Assembly (NCBI RefSeq): GCF_000002235.5
Contig: NW_022145613.1
Span: 17,360,883 to 17,424,882, forward strand
Source: Strongylocentrotus purpuratus
Lineage: Eukaryota > Echinodermata > Echinoidea > Camarodonta > Strongylocentrotidae
Direction of reading: 5' to 3'
DNA: 64,000 nt
Each line of letters starts with the position of its first letter. The stretch's first letter is position 1. The position numbers and the translations under genes are program-made. Below are positions 46,964-59,339 of the stretch, piece by piece. The notes beneath the pieces were generated by a model that did no database searches, had not been told where the DNA came from, and saw only the letters and a program-made list of their open reading frames with translations.

Positions 46964-48949
46964 GAAACACTGACATATTAATGGCGGTTAAGTGTTAAAG
47001 TGCACCCACAGAGACTCATTTTCTGTTCAATGACCACTTCTTAATAATTACCATAAAACCTGGCATGCATCCAGTAGCATGAACAACTGTGAATAAATAT
47101 TATACATGCCAAAATGACGCACACCAGTAATGTTTAGCCAGCACTAGTAAAGTGCTTAGCGACGATGGTTTAAAGTAATGACAGGGATATAAACACCTGC
47201 TCTTTTCAATGGTCTCCTTGTATTCTACCAAACTTGAACATCACAGGCTAGAAAACAAGAAATCCATCAATATCAGATCATCAGACAATGTGGACGTTAC
47301 CATTTTCACTGTCAGCTTACAAAAATGTATAAAACAGTGCAGATCTTCTTATTAAGTACATTTAATCGGCACTACTGTCCTAAAAGCATTTATCAAATTA
47401 TCAATATCCTATATCAAATTTGTCGCTCTTCGCAACGATTCCATCAAGTCAAATTTAAATCTCATATAAAAAGGAGAGGTAACTTTATAAGTAATTGTCC
47501 TTTGAAGCGCTGTCATGCGTGTGAAAAGCTGATAATCTACAGTCCACATTGGGTAGAGGTTTAAGGCACATTTTCATTAAACTCAAACGTTCAATATAGC
47601 CCACTTATTTTGATGCTGGGAAATTATCCCCGATCACAAGTAACTCGAGCTAATTTTTGCAGAGAAGATGCAAATAGCAGGCTTTTTCATTGGTGTGCTA
47701 CGAATTGTTAATCTAGAGCTGTTTTCCAAAGCATATTCCAGCTTTTCCGTGAAAATGTGCACTATTTGGCCCCAAACAGCAGGCTTACAGACGTGGTGTA
47801 GATATGCTCATCCTGTAGATCAAGCTAATATCTATTGCGAGCTCTAGTCACTCGACTCGGTAAAGAGACAGAGGACTCAAATTCTGGACTCTTTGTTCTC
47901 CAGAAGCACCATTAAGTCTGGTGCCGCGTTCAGACTACTGAAAGTTATTGTATACATGTAGCTGTACTAGAAGTAATTAAAATTGTCATATATAAAGAAA
48001 TATATAATGAAACGCATGAAACGCATGTTTCAGCATCCTTTCAAATGAAAACACATCAAAGAATCAGGTACCCACTATAGTCTGCACGTCATGTCATACA
48101 AAAAGCGTATGATTAGCCAGCTGTCATAACCACTGACCTCTTCAATACTAGTTTCTTTATGCAACGTTTCTTTACACAATATTATTGCCCAGTCTGTACA
48201 CCCCTTTCGCTGAACAACAACGCTTTATACAACGTTTCTATACCGGTTTTGTATTAATTTCCTACAGTCTGAACAGGCCATTATCCCCCAAACATGAGCT
48301 TCTTAGGGCTAATGGGAACGCATCTTCAGAGAAGCAAACCTGTCTCTTTCTACCTCGGGGGCATGTTGAAGACGTGATACACAACATTGGCCATGGACAG
48401 GAAACATGAAATATTGATTGGGACGTTAATAACCATGTCATGGAATCGATAAAAGACAAACAGAAATGTGAACAGTGCTCATGAACCACTCAAAAGCTAC
48501 AAAAACATGTTTGACTGAAATGGGTTTATACACAAGCGATCAATCTTGAGTTCTATACATAATGTTAATTTTGACCAATGATGGAATTGTTAGGGAATGA
48601 TCATCACAAGGCAATGATATTTTTAATTATGTTAGCCACCAAAGATAAGCTGTTGTGAAAATTTAACACATAATTTTGAATGGCAATTTACACCCACTCA
48701 CTATGGAGAAGAAACAATATGTGAGTACTAAGGCCCACTTTCCAAAAAATATTGTTAAAATGAAGAAAGAAAAGTGTTAAATTGAAGGGAAAACAGTTCT
48801 TAATTTCATTGTTACTTGTTTTAAAATAAAAGGAGGACAAAAAGGGGCAAGTGCTTTCTAAGCACTTTTGTTATGTAAAAGAGCATCAAATGGAAAATTC
48901 GTGCTGCTATTTGTATAAGAGATAGATTGTTAATGACATAACTAGATTT

Positions 48950-49420
48950 TGATACTCTGTTAAAATTAAATTAAATAATGTCAGAGAGACATGATGTTTA
49001 TCACAGACTACATTGTGGCACATGAAGTCTATTCCAAGTAGAACGTCAACTCTCATTATAAACCTCTTAGCTCAGCTGCCGAAATGTCAAATCTATAAAT
49101 GTTGCTAATTACAATAATAGATTATAAATAATCCCAGAGAGACATAGCAAGAACAGAAAAAAGCATGATACATCACAGCAAATGACGTCTATTCCACCAT
49201 GTAGAATGCCACATCGCATTATAAACCATCTCAGCTCAGCTGCTGAAGTGTCAAATCTCCAAATGTTGCTAATTACAATAATAGATTATAAATAATCCCA
49301 GAGAGACACAACAAGAAAAAAGCAAGATACATCACAGCAAATGACGTCTATTCCACCATGTAGAATGCCTCATCGCATTATAAACCACCTCAGCTCAGCT
49401 CGGCTGCTGAGAATCACATC
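48950..49420. repeat. Tandem array, period about 153-164 bp, 3 copies
   Basis: 'gttgctaattacaataatag' and 'agagagacat/ac' recur (gagagac at 48984, 49137, 49301). The last copy ends just upstream of the candidate first-exon patch. Confidence 0.85.
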
Positions 49421-49506
49421 AAAGCAGGCTCTGTAGACATTCAACACTCTGAATAATTTGTAGTTTAGGAAGGAGCAGGTGCATTCTCTCATTGAACAGG
49501 GCTCAC

Positions 49507-49551
49507 CTCTTCCTCCTTCAATAGCCTTCTATAGCCTCCGTGAAGAAACAT
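49507..49551 (-). CDS. Candidate alternative first exon with in-frame ATG
   Basis: A GC-richer patch ends in a strong minus-strand donor (GAAGAG|gtgagc). An ATG at 49551 opens exactly 15 codons (MFLHGGYRRLLKEEE) to that donor. Splicing to the acceptor at 44218 would read in frame through AAG into MDES. The same patch could instead be a 5' UTR exon, since the frame is also open for some distance upstream. It is supported only by splice site, frame and composition. Confidence 0.35.
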
Positions 49552-51639
49552 CTTTGCGCCTTCTGGCAGCTTAGCACGGAGAGAGAGAGATTCGACCACC
49601 GAAAAAGAAGAGAGAATCCCTTGTACACCTCTAAAGTTTGATCACATCGCAAATAATATGTGACGCGATCGTGAACTGTAAATGTATTTATACCCAATCA
49701 TATCTGTATGTTAGTTATCTCATCCTAACTTCGCTTCAATTGTATTTTTTTTTAATAAGTCATTGCATCCCAATCAATTATTCATATCTTGTTTACATTA
49801 AATTAAATATGAATCAAATACACTTGATTATATTTCAAGGTACAAATATAAAATCTTTTAATATTCATGTATGCTTATCTGATCTACTTGATTAATTATG
49901 CACTACCAGGTACACACTGTTTGGAGAGTATGAAGTAGACAAAACAGATGATAATTTTATCTACACGTACATGTGATAAGGTTGCTCCAATAAACTGCTA
50001 TCTATAAGTCTGCTAATAAATTATTGTAATGTGATGTAGCCCACTGTCTCAACCATTGCCCAATTACCTTGGCTTTAGCCTTATAGTATATACTCTATCA
50101 TCACAAATTGGCATATTCTAAGTTTCAAAATGTAAGCAAATTGAACAAAGAGTGTTCCTGATTGCAGAACAACTGAGTTCAGGTTACCTACTGTAAACAT
50201 TGTTCAATTTTAGAAAATAAGCTTGTTAACAAAATTTTCATAGATAATACACATCCTATTTTTCATTCATAAATCTTTTTAATTTTAATCATGTTAGAAC
50301 CTAACAGTTTAGAATAAAACTGAACAAGTACTGCTTATATGCATGTGCAAATGTACACAGTAATTGGGAAATTTAGTGTACAAGACTATTACTGCTACAC
50401 CTACATGTACCATCATTATCCCCTCTGCACTTCAAACGGGTGACAATCACAGATTAATTTCATACATGAATGTTTTTCAATCTTCTTCATGGTCTTGCCT
50501 TCCGATCTGTAAATTTTCCTTTAGTGTAGCCCTTTAGTTTGTTTGTTCTCACACCAAGTAATTATTACTTCTTAACTTAGAACTTCCTGTTTTATTTTCA
50601 TCTGTTGTGTCTCTCGCTCTATTTATGCCTACTCCTCTCCTTTTAGAAAAAACCTCTGAAGGCAAATTTTTGTGACAGTAAATTCAACATTTTTATAGGC
50701 AGTCTGCAAATCTCACAAGATCACCCATTCAAAATGGTCTGGCAAAGACCCTGAGCCTAAATGATGCACAGAATATGAACGAAAATGCCCATAAATCATC
50801 TATTTTCCATAGAGAATAACAAAGATAAACCCTGAATGGGCTCGGATTAGTTGTAAGGCCGATATGCAGTCAAGCAAAGGCCATTCACAAATACATCACA
50901 ATCTTAAAGTCTTAGCTAGCTCCCCTTCCTTAATGAAATTGATTGTCATACAAGTTCATCAGCTTGCCTGCACCAAACAGACATGTTTGTAAAGATACTT
51001 TCAAAATGCTGTCTGGTTGATGATTGGGTCTTTCTTTAGAGTTGAATTAAAACGTAAGAATTAAAACTATGTACCAACTAGAAATCTTTTTTTTTTGAGA
51101 TACATGTATGAAACATTTAACATACAAAGCAGTATCATTACAAAATGTTTCACCAATGCCTTTGCAATAAATGCATGTTTATTTAAATATTGTTTACAAT
51201 ACTTACAAAGGCTTATTCTTTTTATTAAAACCAGATTTTAAAAAAAAGTCTATGACAAATGCTCTAACCTGCAACAATACAATAGGAACCATACACAATA
51301 GTATATATGCCCTTCTTTAAAATACTGTGCACCATTCCCCTAAGACACTGCACTCTGGAATCGTGCAATACACATTGGAAACAGAATATCCTGCTTTATA
51401 CATTGACACGGTTTGATTAGAGTCTGCATACATGTAGCAGCACCGCATGCATGGCAAAGGCAGATTGTCGCCTGCTGAGTCACAAAAGTGCAGCACAGTC
51501 CCACCTAATCTTAGCCACGCTGGGATTACACCAAATACTACATCAACATCTGGGGCAGATAGCTAGTCGGCACTTGTTTTTAGTGCACCGAGTATTCACG
51601 CTCTCCTATACACACTCCCACTCACTACCACCACCTCTT

Positions 51640-51781
51640 CCCCTCTTTCTCTCTCTCTCTCTCTCTTTTCATCTTTCTCTCTGTCTCTGTCTTCCTGTCT
51701 GTATGTCGCTCTCTCTGTCTTTCTCTCTCTGTCTCTCTCTCTCTCTTCCTCTCTTCATATTTCTCTCTGTCTCTGTCTCCC

Positions 51782-51812
<31 letters not shown>

Positions 51813-51850
51813 CTCTCTCTCTCTCTCTCCATCTTCCTCTCTTCATCTTT
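51640..51850. repeat. CT and GT microsatellites
   Basis: Imperfect CTCTCTGT-type tract with a pure GT run near 51785-51811. Open frames here are repeat artefacts. Confidence 0.9.
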
Positions 51851-52034
51851 CACTGTCTCCCTGTCTGTCTTTCTGTCTCCCTGTCTCTGTTCCTCCCCTT
51901 AGTCTCTGCTCCTCTCTTTATATTCCATTCCTCTTGATGTAAATTCATAGGGCTTCACATCCCTAGTGAATCAACTCAATTAAGAGAAGAATATTTTAAC
52001 AACTGGTACCAGTAATAAATCAGTCAGAAGAAAA

Positions 52035-52470
52035 ATTGTCTTATTTTTAACACTGTTTCATCATCTCCCCTCTATTCTCTTTATTAATGGTAACAATTGA
52101 GATAAATAACATCTTTCCATCCCTATAAATACCACTTTCATACAGACATGTTCAAATAAATAAAGTGGTCTCCTTTTATCAATGTTTCATCATTAAAACA
52201 TCACCCCCCCCCCCCCCCTCTCTCTATTCTCTTAATTACTGGTAACTATATAGAGATAACATCTTCCCATCCCTATAAATTATCCATTTTCATATGGACA
52301 TGATCAAAAAAATAAACTGGTCTCCTTTTTATCAATGTTTCATCATCAAACGTCACCTCCTCTCTATTCTCTTAATTACTGGTAACCATGGAGATAACAT
52401 CTTCCCATCCCTATAAATTGTCCATTTCCAAACAGACATGTTCAAACAAATAAGCAGGCCTCATAATAAT
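52035..52470. repeat. Tandem array, period about 138-150 bp, 3 copies
   Basis: 'ccatccctataaat' at 52117, 52267 and 52405, with 'tctattctcttaattactgg' and 'atcaatgtttcatcat' in each unit. Confidence 0.85.
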
Positions 52471-53147
52471 ATCATTTCTTTCTTTCTTTTAAGCCATGTG
52501 TTACACAAGTTTTAATAGTGAATTAAATAGGAAAATACTAAAAAGGTGATTTAAATTTCAGAGACAACCTCATTTCTTAAAAGTCATTATTACAATGATT
52601 GCTATCATTTGCCATATCCTTCAGACACAGCACTTCAACACATTGCCTTCAGCATGTTGCATGGTTTCATAAACATGTTTTTCTACCTCCAGAGACAATT
52701 AAAAGTATAAAGATCTATGGATAGAAATCAATTATATATATTCATAGGTCAAAGAAAACTTAGAATATAAATGCAAACAAGCTTCAAGAGCTGTATGTTC
52801 ATCTATTAGGTACCTCAAGGTGCTTTGTCTGAACATGCCAAAGTTGGGGGGGGGGTGGGGAATAGAGAAATATACATCTAGTCACAAATCATAGCGAAAG
52901 GTGTGGTGAAAAGAGTAAATATTAACTGATTGCACATGAAACCAAATAACAAAGCAAACTACAATGTATATGTATAGTGTACTGTACAAACTACAATGCC
53001 TGGTGAAGCCTGGTACCAACTAATACAAAAAGAAAAAATGCACACTCATAGCTAGTTTTCCATGAGCTTTACCAACTCATGCTCGAAATGTAAACAAGGC
53101 TCACGTCACGTCTAACCCTTGCACAAGAGCCCTACAATATATTTTAC

Positions 53148-53170
53148 ATATATATATATATATATATATC
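53148..53170. repeat. TA microsatellite
   Basis: A short pure TA tract. Confidence 0.9.
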
Positions 53171-54099
53171 TTTAAAATATACGTATATTCCAGTGTATAT
53201 ACTCTCTGTTGCCACATGAAATACATCATCCCACTTTGCAAGCTGGATTCTAGCCAAATTCCTTTTGTCAATATAGTGCCTTCTCCTTGGGTCAAAGTAT
53301 AATTCAATCATGATTAAATATAACTAGAGCATCACACCACTGCGTGTGCAAGCTTGCACAGATCGTTGCCCTTCTAATCCGGGTTATAAAAAGTAATCAA
53401 AATACCAACTCCATTACTGATACATGAACCCACTATAATGGCTTCTTTTTGATGTGAATAAACATCCTGGTCCTCCTACATTAGGTTCAATAGAACATGA
53501 CGCTGCTGGAAAATTACATTGAATAGACAGTCTAGAGTAAACAAGACATATTTCACAGAAAAAGGACATCTGCAATCTCTTGTAAGTGTATATTTTTAGG
53601 CATCTATACTACTCATGCACGCCTTCTGTTTGTTAAAAGTTCATTATGTAAATTCTACTTTTTAATTTTAGTTTCTTATGAACTAAGATAGGAAGCAGGA
53701 TTTAGATAAAGTCATTGCTATAAATATTTTAGGTTTTTATGATTTTGTAGGTCTTTTTTTTTGGGGGGGGGTGGGGGGGGGAGTAATAGAATATCCTTTA
53801 TCCAACTGAAAGTATAATGCCAAGCTGGAACAGATTTGATGGGTAACATATCACTGTACGTCGATTCACAATAAGAAAAAGACAATTGTTATATAAAACT
53901 GCTGGTACATATAGAATGTCTAGGTACGACTTTAAAAATGAAACGATGTATGAACCCAATATGATGCATTCTATACATGCACACTCTACCTCTATACTCC
54001 CAACTATTGTATTTTCCATTGAACTGCTTTGCCTGCTCACCGAGTACAGAAAGAATGCAAGCAAACAGCCCAATACAAAACACAACAATCACTTGCTAT

Positions 54100-54620
54100 T
54101 TTGGCTAGCCGTTTAGGTATCTTAATATCCGTCATTATATCGCTCCTGGCTAGCGGCCCATCGATGCGGGGTAAATGCCATTACCAATGCCAACCAACCT
54201 AATGAGCACTGGGGCACACACGAGCTCAGAATGGAATAACTACGAAGGATACAAACGAGGCCTGAATGAGAGCCATAAACTCACTGAAATTATGTATCTC
54301 CACTTGTAAGATATCTCAAGCACATATAAATCCTGTGCACATGTATACGTCCAAGTGACTTGGCATGCACCACTAGCTGCCGACGCAGGTATCTATATAT
54401 TTATCCTCTCTGCACTGGTGGTATATTAATATCTGCTCCTCGCATTGAGCTGCTATCCTGTATTGCGCGGCTCGCTCTGCTCTACTGCTGGTAGATCTGC
54501 CTTTATTCAAAACCCCAACTCCCGGTGTCGTCAACAAACGCAGTCGGCTAACTGACTGGCAGTCTTGTCACGCTCAGCTCAATGCCAGATTGTCTACTTG
54601 CCAGCATATACTTATTGGTC
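54100..54620 (-). promoter_or_regulatory. Possible promoter / distal 5' exon region
   Basis: This stretch is denser in CG dinucleotides than its surroundings, with clusters around 54470-54560. Minus-strand GTGAGT and GTGAGC donors lie at about 54290 and 54040. It lies upstream of all candidate SLC4 exons. I see no clear TATA box; the assignment rests on composition and position only. Confidence 0.25.
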
Positions 54621-55871
54621 TTCTCTGGCTTTTCTGAAAGACAGTTAGCTCTTAATGGCATTGTTTATCATTTTCAGGTTTGCAGTGTGCATGAGACCGG
54701 GGAGAAATAAACAATTTTATTGTTACTTTGTGAATGACAAGTTTTGGTTGAATGGATACACAAGCCCCCCAATATACTGTTTGCTTTTTATTTCTCTGTG
54801 AGGGCCTTTTATGCTGTAACTTTCACTCTATTTACTATTATAGGCCTACTTTCTACGGTAGACTTAATTGACCTGCATTGGCAGAATTTTTTCTGTGTAT
54901 GTATGTAGATACATAGGCTTAACAATATCAAATATCAATTGCTCTTCAAACTCATTATATACATGTATATTGTGGGTTCATATATTACTGTAACATTAAA
55001 GTAAATTGTATTTAGTAATACAGTACATGTATGTATTGTCATTGTTATTGTTGTTGTTAAGGTTACGGCTGTTGTTAAAAAATTTTAACATCAATTATTT
55101 GTTACCTCTCACTTGTCCAATATTGATGTAAATTTTCACTGCGGCTAAGAATTATTTGCATCTTGTGATCTATCAACTATCTATTGATGATAGTAGGATA
55201 ATTGCAACAGGAGATAGGAAATGCTATGAAAACAGCAAAAAAGCTAGTTACTGTTTCTCTTTATAATTCCTCTACACCGAAAGTCTTAAATAATTGCGAT
55301 ACAATCCAATAAGTCCCTGGGTAGGATCTGGGCGAATAGCTGAAGCTGGGGAAAGGTTGATGCACTTATTATGAGATTAAAAACCAGCAGTGCTCAGTAA
55401 TAATATTGATTTGTGTGTTCTTTTGAGGTATTAACTGAGGTAGTGAGGTTTGGGGGGCATATAGAGATTAACATGCACTGGCACATTCTACCACAAGACC
55501 TACCATAAGATCTAATTACGATAACGCTATAGCTATCAGAGAGTTAGTTCAAGTGAAATGTCCTATACGTCAGAAGTAAGACATTGCTCCGGGCCTTTTT
55601 TTCATATCGTCAAAGGTTTGGGTTGCAAATGTGTTTTTAGGTTAGGATTAATAGTTGGATTAGGCCGAATAAAAAAAAAAAAACATGTTTAGCGTTCTGT
55701 TTTTTTGAAAAAGAGGAAGGAGGAGGCCCTTTTTTTTTTTTTTTCCTTTCAAAATGGCCGCTCGGTACATTTTCCCTGACAGGCGGGCTATTTTTCAAGA
55801 TGGCCGCAGACATTTATTTATTTTTAAAATCAGAAATAAATCCATTTTAGCAGTGTTTTTCATGTTTTTTT

Positions 55872-55876
<5 letters not shown>

Positions 55877-55903
<27 letters not shown>

Positions 55904-55938
55904 TTAAAACATTTAATTTTTTTTTTTTTTTTTTTTTT
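55877..55938. repeat. Adjacent long A and T homopolymers
   Basis: An A run (55877-55903) is followed by 'ttaaaacatttaa' and a T run (55917-55938), so the segment can fold back on itself. Assembly or sequencing error is possible here. Confidence 0.8.
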
Positions 55939-56867
55939 AAAAGGCGGCCCCCCAAAAGAAGCGCGCGGGGAGGCTAAACATGTACATTTTTTTTAATGGC
56001 CTTAGGGTTACAGTTGCATTAGTGGGTTTGTAGGCTAGGACTAAGATTAAGGTTAGGGTAAGGGTTCTGCAAATTAAAAGGGAGGTGAATATAGACTAGC
56101 CTTCATTCACTTTTTGTTTGTCTGCCAGGTGTTTTCAGGTTACATGCATCGATCTATGTCACAGTATGTATTCAAACTGTTCTAGTTTAAAAATGGTCTT
56201 TGCAGGTGGTAACAGACTATAAGCTAACAATTCTTCTCTCGTCCAAATTATCCAGTATTATCCGGCAAGTGCTTTACTTACCGATCATTTACTTTGAGTT
56301 ACCGCATCATGAGTACAATTAAAGGTTGCATTTGTATTATTCGCCTCGAGGCTCGATGTACCTCATTTAGATGCTACTTGCACTATGTGTAAATTCAGAT
56401 AAACAGCAGACTTTAAAATGCTTTCAGGTTTGTTACCTGTGATCAATATGTCAGCATGTTTGTAAACATGCAGTGTTATTCTACATCCGTTACTGACTGG
56501 TTAGTGTGATGGATTGCAAGACAACTGTCAATTGGCAAAGGGCAAGGGCAAGATCAAGATCACATATAACAGCGCCCTCTACAGAGCATTGCTACCTCTG
56601 TTATGGCGGGCATGTTTTTATAGCACCATGGTGTAATTGGCCCTCATTAGCTCGGACATTTCTCCCCAATTCCTTGGACAAATTACTGCCTCATGCATGT
56701 GTCCCTCCACAACATTTGGCGTACGTGCTTGCCGTGCGTGTGTTAGGCATTTTACCAGACATGGCCAGGGACCCTTTTAAGATCACACTTTGAACACAGT
56801 CTTTATTGGAATCAGCACATCCATCCATCTGGTAGTGTAAATTGATACACAACACCTCTAGGTGGTA

Positions 56868-57378
56868 TTAAAGGTATTACAAAGTTTTGGTATGGGGTCA
56901 TGAATTTGGTTCAAATTAACATATTGGAAGCATATGCGTTCCTACAATATTCATTGATCGTTGTCCAGTTTGAAATCGCGTCTAAAGTTATGAAATTGTA
57001 AATAATAAACTCTTTATGTTGTATAGCTCCCTCTCAAGGTCAAGATATTAATTAAGCAATAAAACAATGTTTCTTGATTAAAACCGACCGATTACCTATT
57101 CCCCTTTGGAAATTATATATCACAACTACACATTCTGAGATTTTCATGGTCGCAGCTACCATTGTACGGCCGTATGCGCTATTTGAAATTTATTTAAAAT
57201 TTACCGGGAGAACCGGTAAATTTCTATATTCAATTTTTCTCGAAAACAGAAGTGTTTTAGGGGTTAATTTTGTTAGTGCTTATGATACATCCACAGGGGC
57301 ATCCAAATATATCAAAATTGTAAAGATTTACTATCCACCCAATTTTCAAAATTTCCCAAAACTTTGTATTACCTTTAA
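56868..57378. mobile_element. TTAA-flanked MITE, copy 2
   Basis: 511 bp with ends TTAAAGGTATTACAAAGT / ACTTTGTATTACCTTTAA. It is in the same orientation as copy 3 and highly similar along its length. The open frame inside is incidental. Confidence 0.85.
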
Positions 57379-59057
57379 TCCTGTCACAACGCAATTGGAT
57401 CATACATGTAGGCCAACAACTCTGTTTTAATGGGACTAAAATCCACGACTTGGGCTACAAAAAAAATATGGGGAATAAATCAAAGCTCTTTCTTGATATA
57501 GCATTCATCATCCCCCCAAATTTTGTATTTGGTTCTGTGAAAATTGTTTTCCCAGAACAGAACTCAAGGCTGCCTTTAATGAGCATCACATGACATGACT
57601 AGTCTGCATGCCTGTATCACATGCTCCAACTACATGAACACATAGCATAACCGCTTTATAAGTGTGAGCTGTAATGACAATATCCAGGGCAGTCTACATA
57701 TACAAGAAAAGTATGTACCATATAGGTCACTCAGGGTCAATGCTATGCTGAAGGTGTAAGATGTTATCGGGCATTTCACAAATGACCTTCCATCCATGCA
57801 ATAAGATGCTACTTCTCATAGGTGATCTCACATTTGCACCAGCAACAGTTTCTCCAGCGACATTTGCACTAGTGAAATTTGCTCCAGTGACAATGACTCT
57901 GGGCTGAATTTTGTCAAAAGTATACAGGTAGAGTTGCAATAGGGTCTAAGGTTAGGTTTAGAATTTTGGTCCACGGTTGAAGAGAGAAATTTGGTTATTA
58001 ATTATAGGAAATTTAGCCATGGAGAACGTAGAATCTTCTCATCATCATGGTTGTGGTGGGCAACAAGCTTTAATTCAGGATTTAACAATGCCTTGTGACC
58101 AGGACACATACATGTAGGTGCCAAAAATATAAGTCTGACCCCCCGACCCCCCCCCCCCCACCTTAAAAAAAAAATATATAACAAGAGGGTCAAATACGAA
58201 GACCCTAAAACTTCATTCCGCAACCCCTACAACCAAAAGACTACAGCAGAGCTCTACTTTAATGTATCAATTATTGCATAGACGTGAACAAGGCTCCATA
58301 ACTAATGAGACAATCTAATGACCATCCATTGATTTAAGATCTTCCATGATGATACGGAGACGAGGTCAATTACTTGGAGTTTGCTATCAATTAGCTCATG
58401 TTATTTGTCATAATTGATAAGATAAACATGTTCCACTCACAGTGCAACCCACCATTTGCTCATTAGCCACCACACTTGAGTAAGTACAGCCTGTAATATA
58501 AACAGGTATGATGTATGAACATTGAATAGAATATACTTACATGAATCAATAATCTAACCCATTGAATAGGCCTTCTAAGCCCAAGACAACTTGTGCTGGG
58601 GTCCGTGGAATTGTATTCGACAACTTTGACATTTGAAGTGTTAGGCCCCCCCCCCTCCTAATTCAATAAAAGTGAATAACTTGCAAAAATAATAATTTGT
58701 TTAAAAGTATCCATTGGCACCAGCGAACTCTAATTACATTCCATTACCTTGAATACTAATGAATTACTCCCTGCAATTGTGCACATTCAGCCATGAAAAA
58801 AGGGTTCTTATGGAATGAGCACCTACATACGTGTACATGCAATGAGTGGGAGTAAGGACCAGTCTGCTTCACACGTACGTGTCTACGCTTTGTCTATGCT
58901 ATGTTAGATACCGTCATAATTTCTAGTAAAGGGCACAGAAGAAACTAACACTAGTAACACTACCCATCCCATCCTGCTCTTTCAGGTCTGCAATTTGTCT
59001 TGTACCCTGTTCATACTTGTGCCCTCATCATAGTATGAAGTTGAAATGCCCTGGGCA

Positions 59058-59166
59058 CTGTCTTACAAAGAGTTGCGATTGATCCAATTCAATCGCAAGT
59101 TTGCAGTCTCCTATCTCTGATGTACATACATGTTGTTACCATTGATATCAACTCTTTGTAAGACAG
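59058..59166. mobile_element. MITE, TCTTACAAAGAGTT family, copy 2
   Basis: 109 bp with ends CTGTCTTACAAAGAGTT and AACTCTTTGTAAGACAG. Internal words such as 'gcaagtttgcagtctcctatctct' correspond in reverse to copy 1, so it is a shorter family member. Confidence 0.7.
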
Positions 59167-59339
59167 GGTCGAGATTGAAAATCCTGGTCAAAACAAGTGA
59201 AAATTTTGAAAGGTAACATAATTGTTTTCAGACTCAATTTTTCCCACACTGAGACGGGACCAACTTAAGATTTGGTATTAGTAAGAGGTGAAAGAGGTGT
59301 ACACTACTACCCATTGCAGAACACACAAGACCATGCAGA

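Larger units (their letters stand above)
44218..54620. other. Upstream SLC4 interval (probable 5' UTR intron)
   Basis: The acceptor at 44218 requires an upstream exon, so this 10-kb interval is probably one or more introns. It holds two MITEs (45517, 46456), tandem arrays (48950-49420, 52035-52470), CT/GT and TA microsatellites and the candidate first exon at 49507-49551. I see no other gene. Confidence 0.5.

Noticed and set aside
51451-51942. 163-codon open frame (the longest here)
   Set aside because: Almost entirely encoded by CT/GT microsatellite; Ser/Leu repeats only.
57074-57430. 118-codon open frame on the plus strand
   Set aside because: Lies inside a TTAA-flanked MITE copy and is not open in the sister copies.
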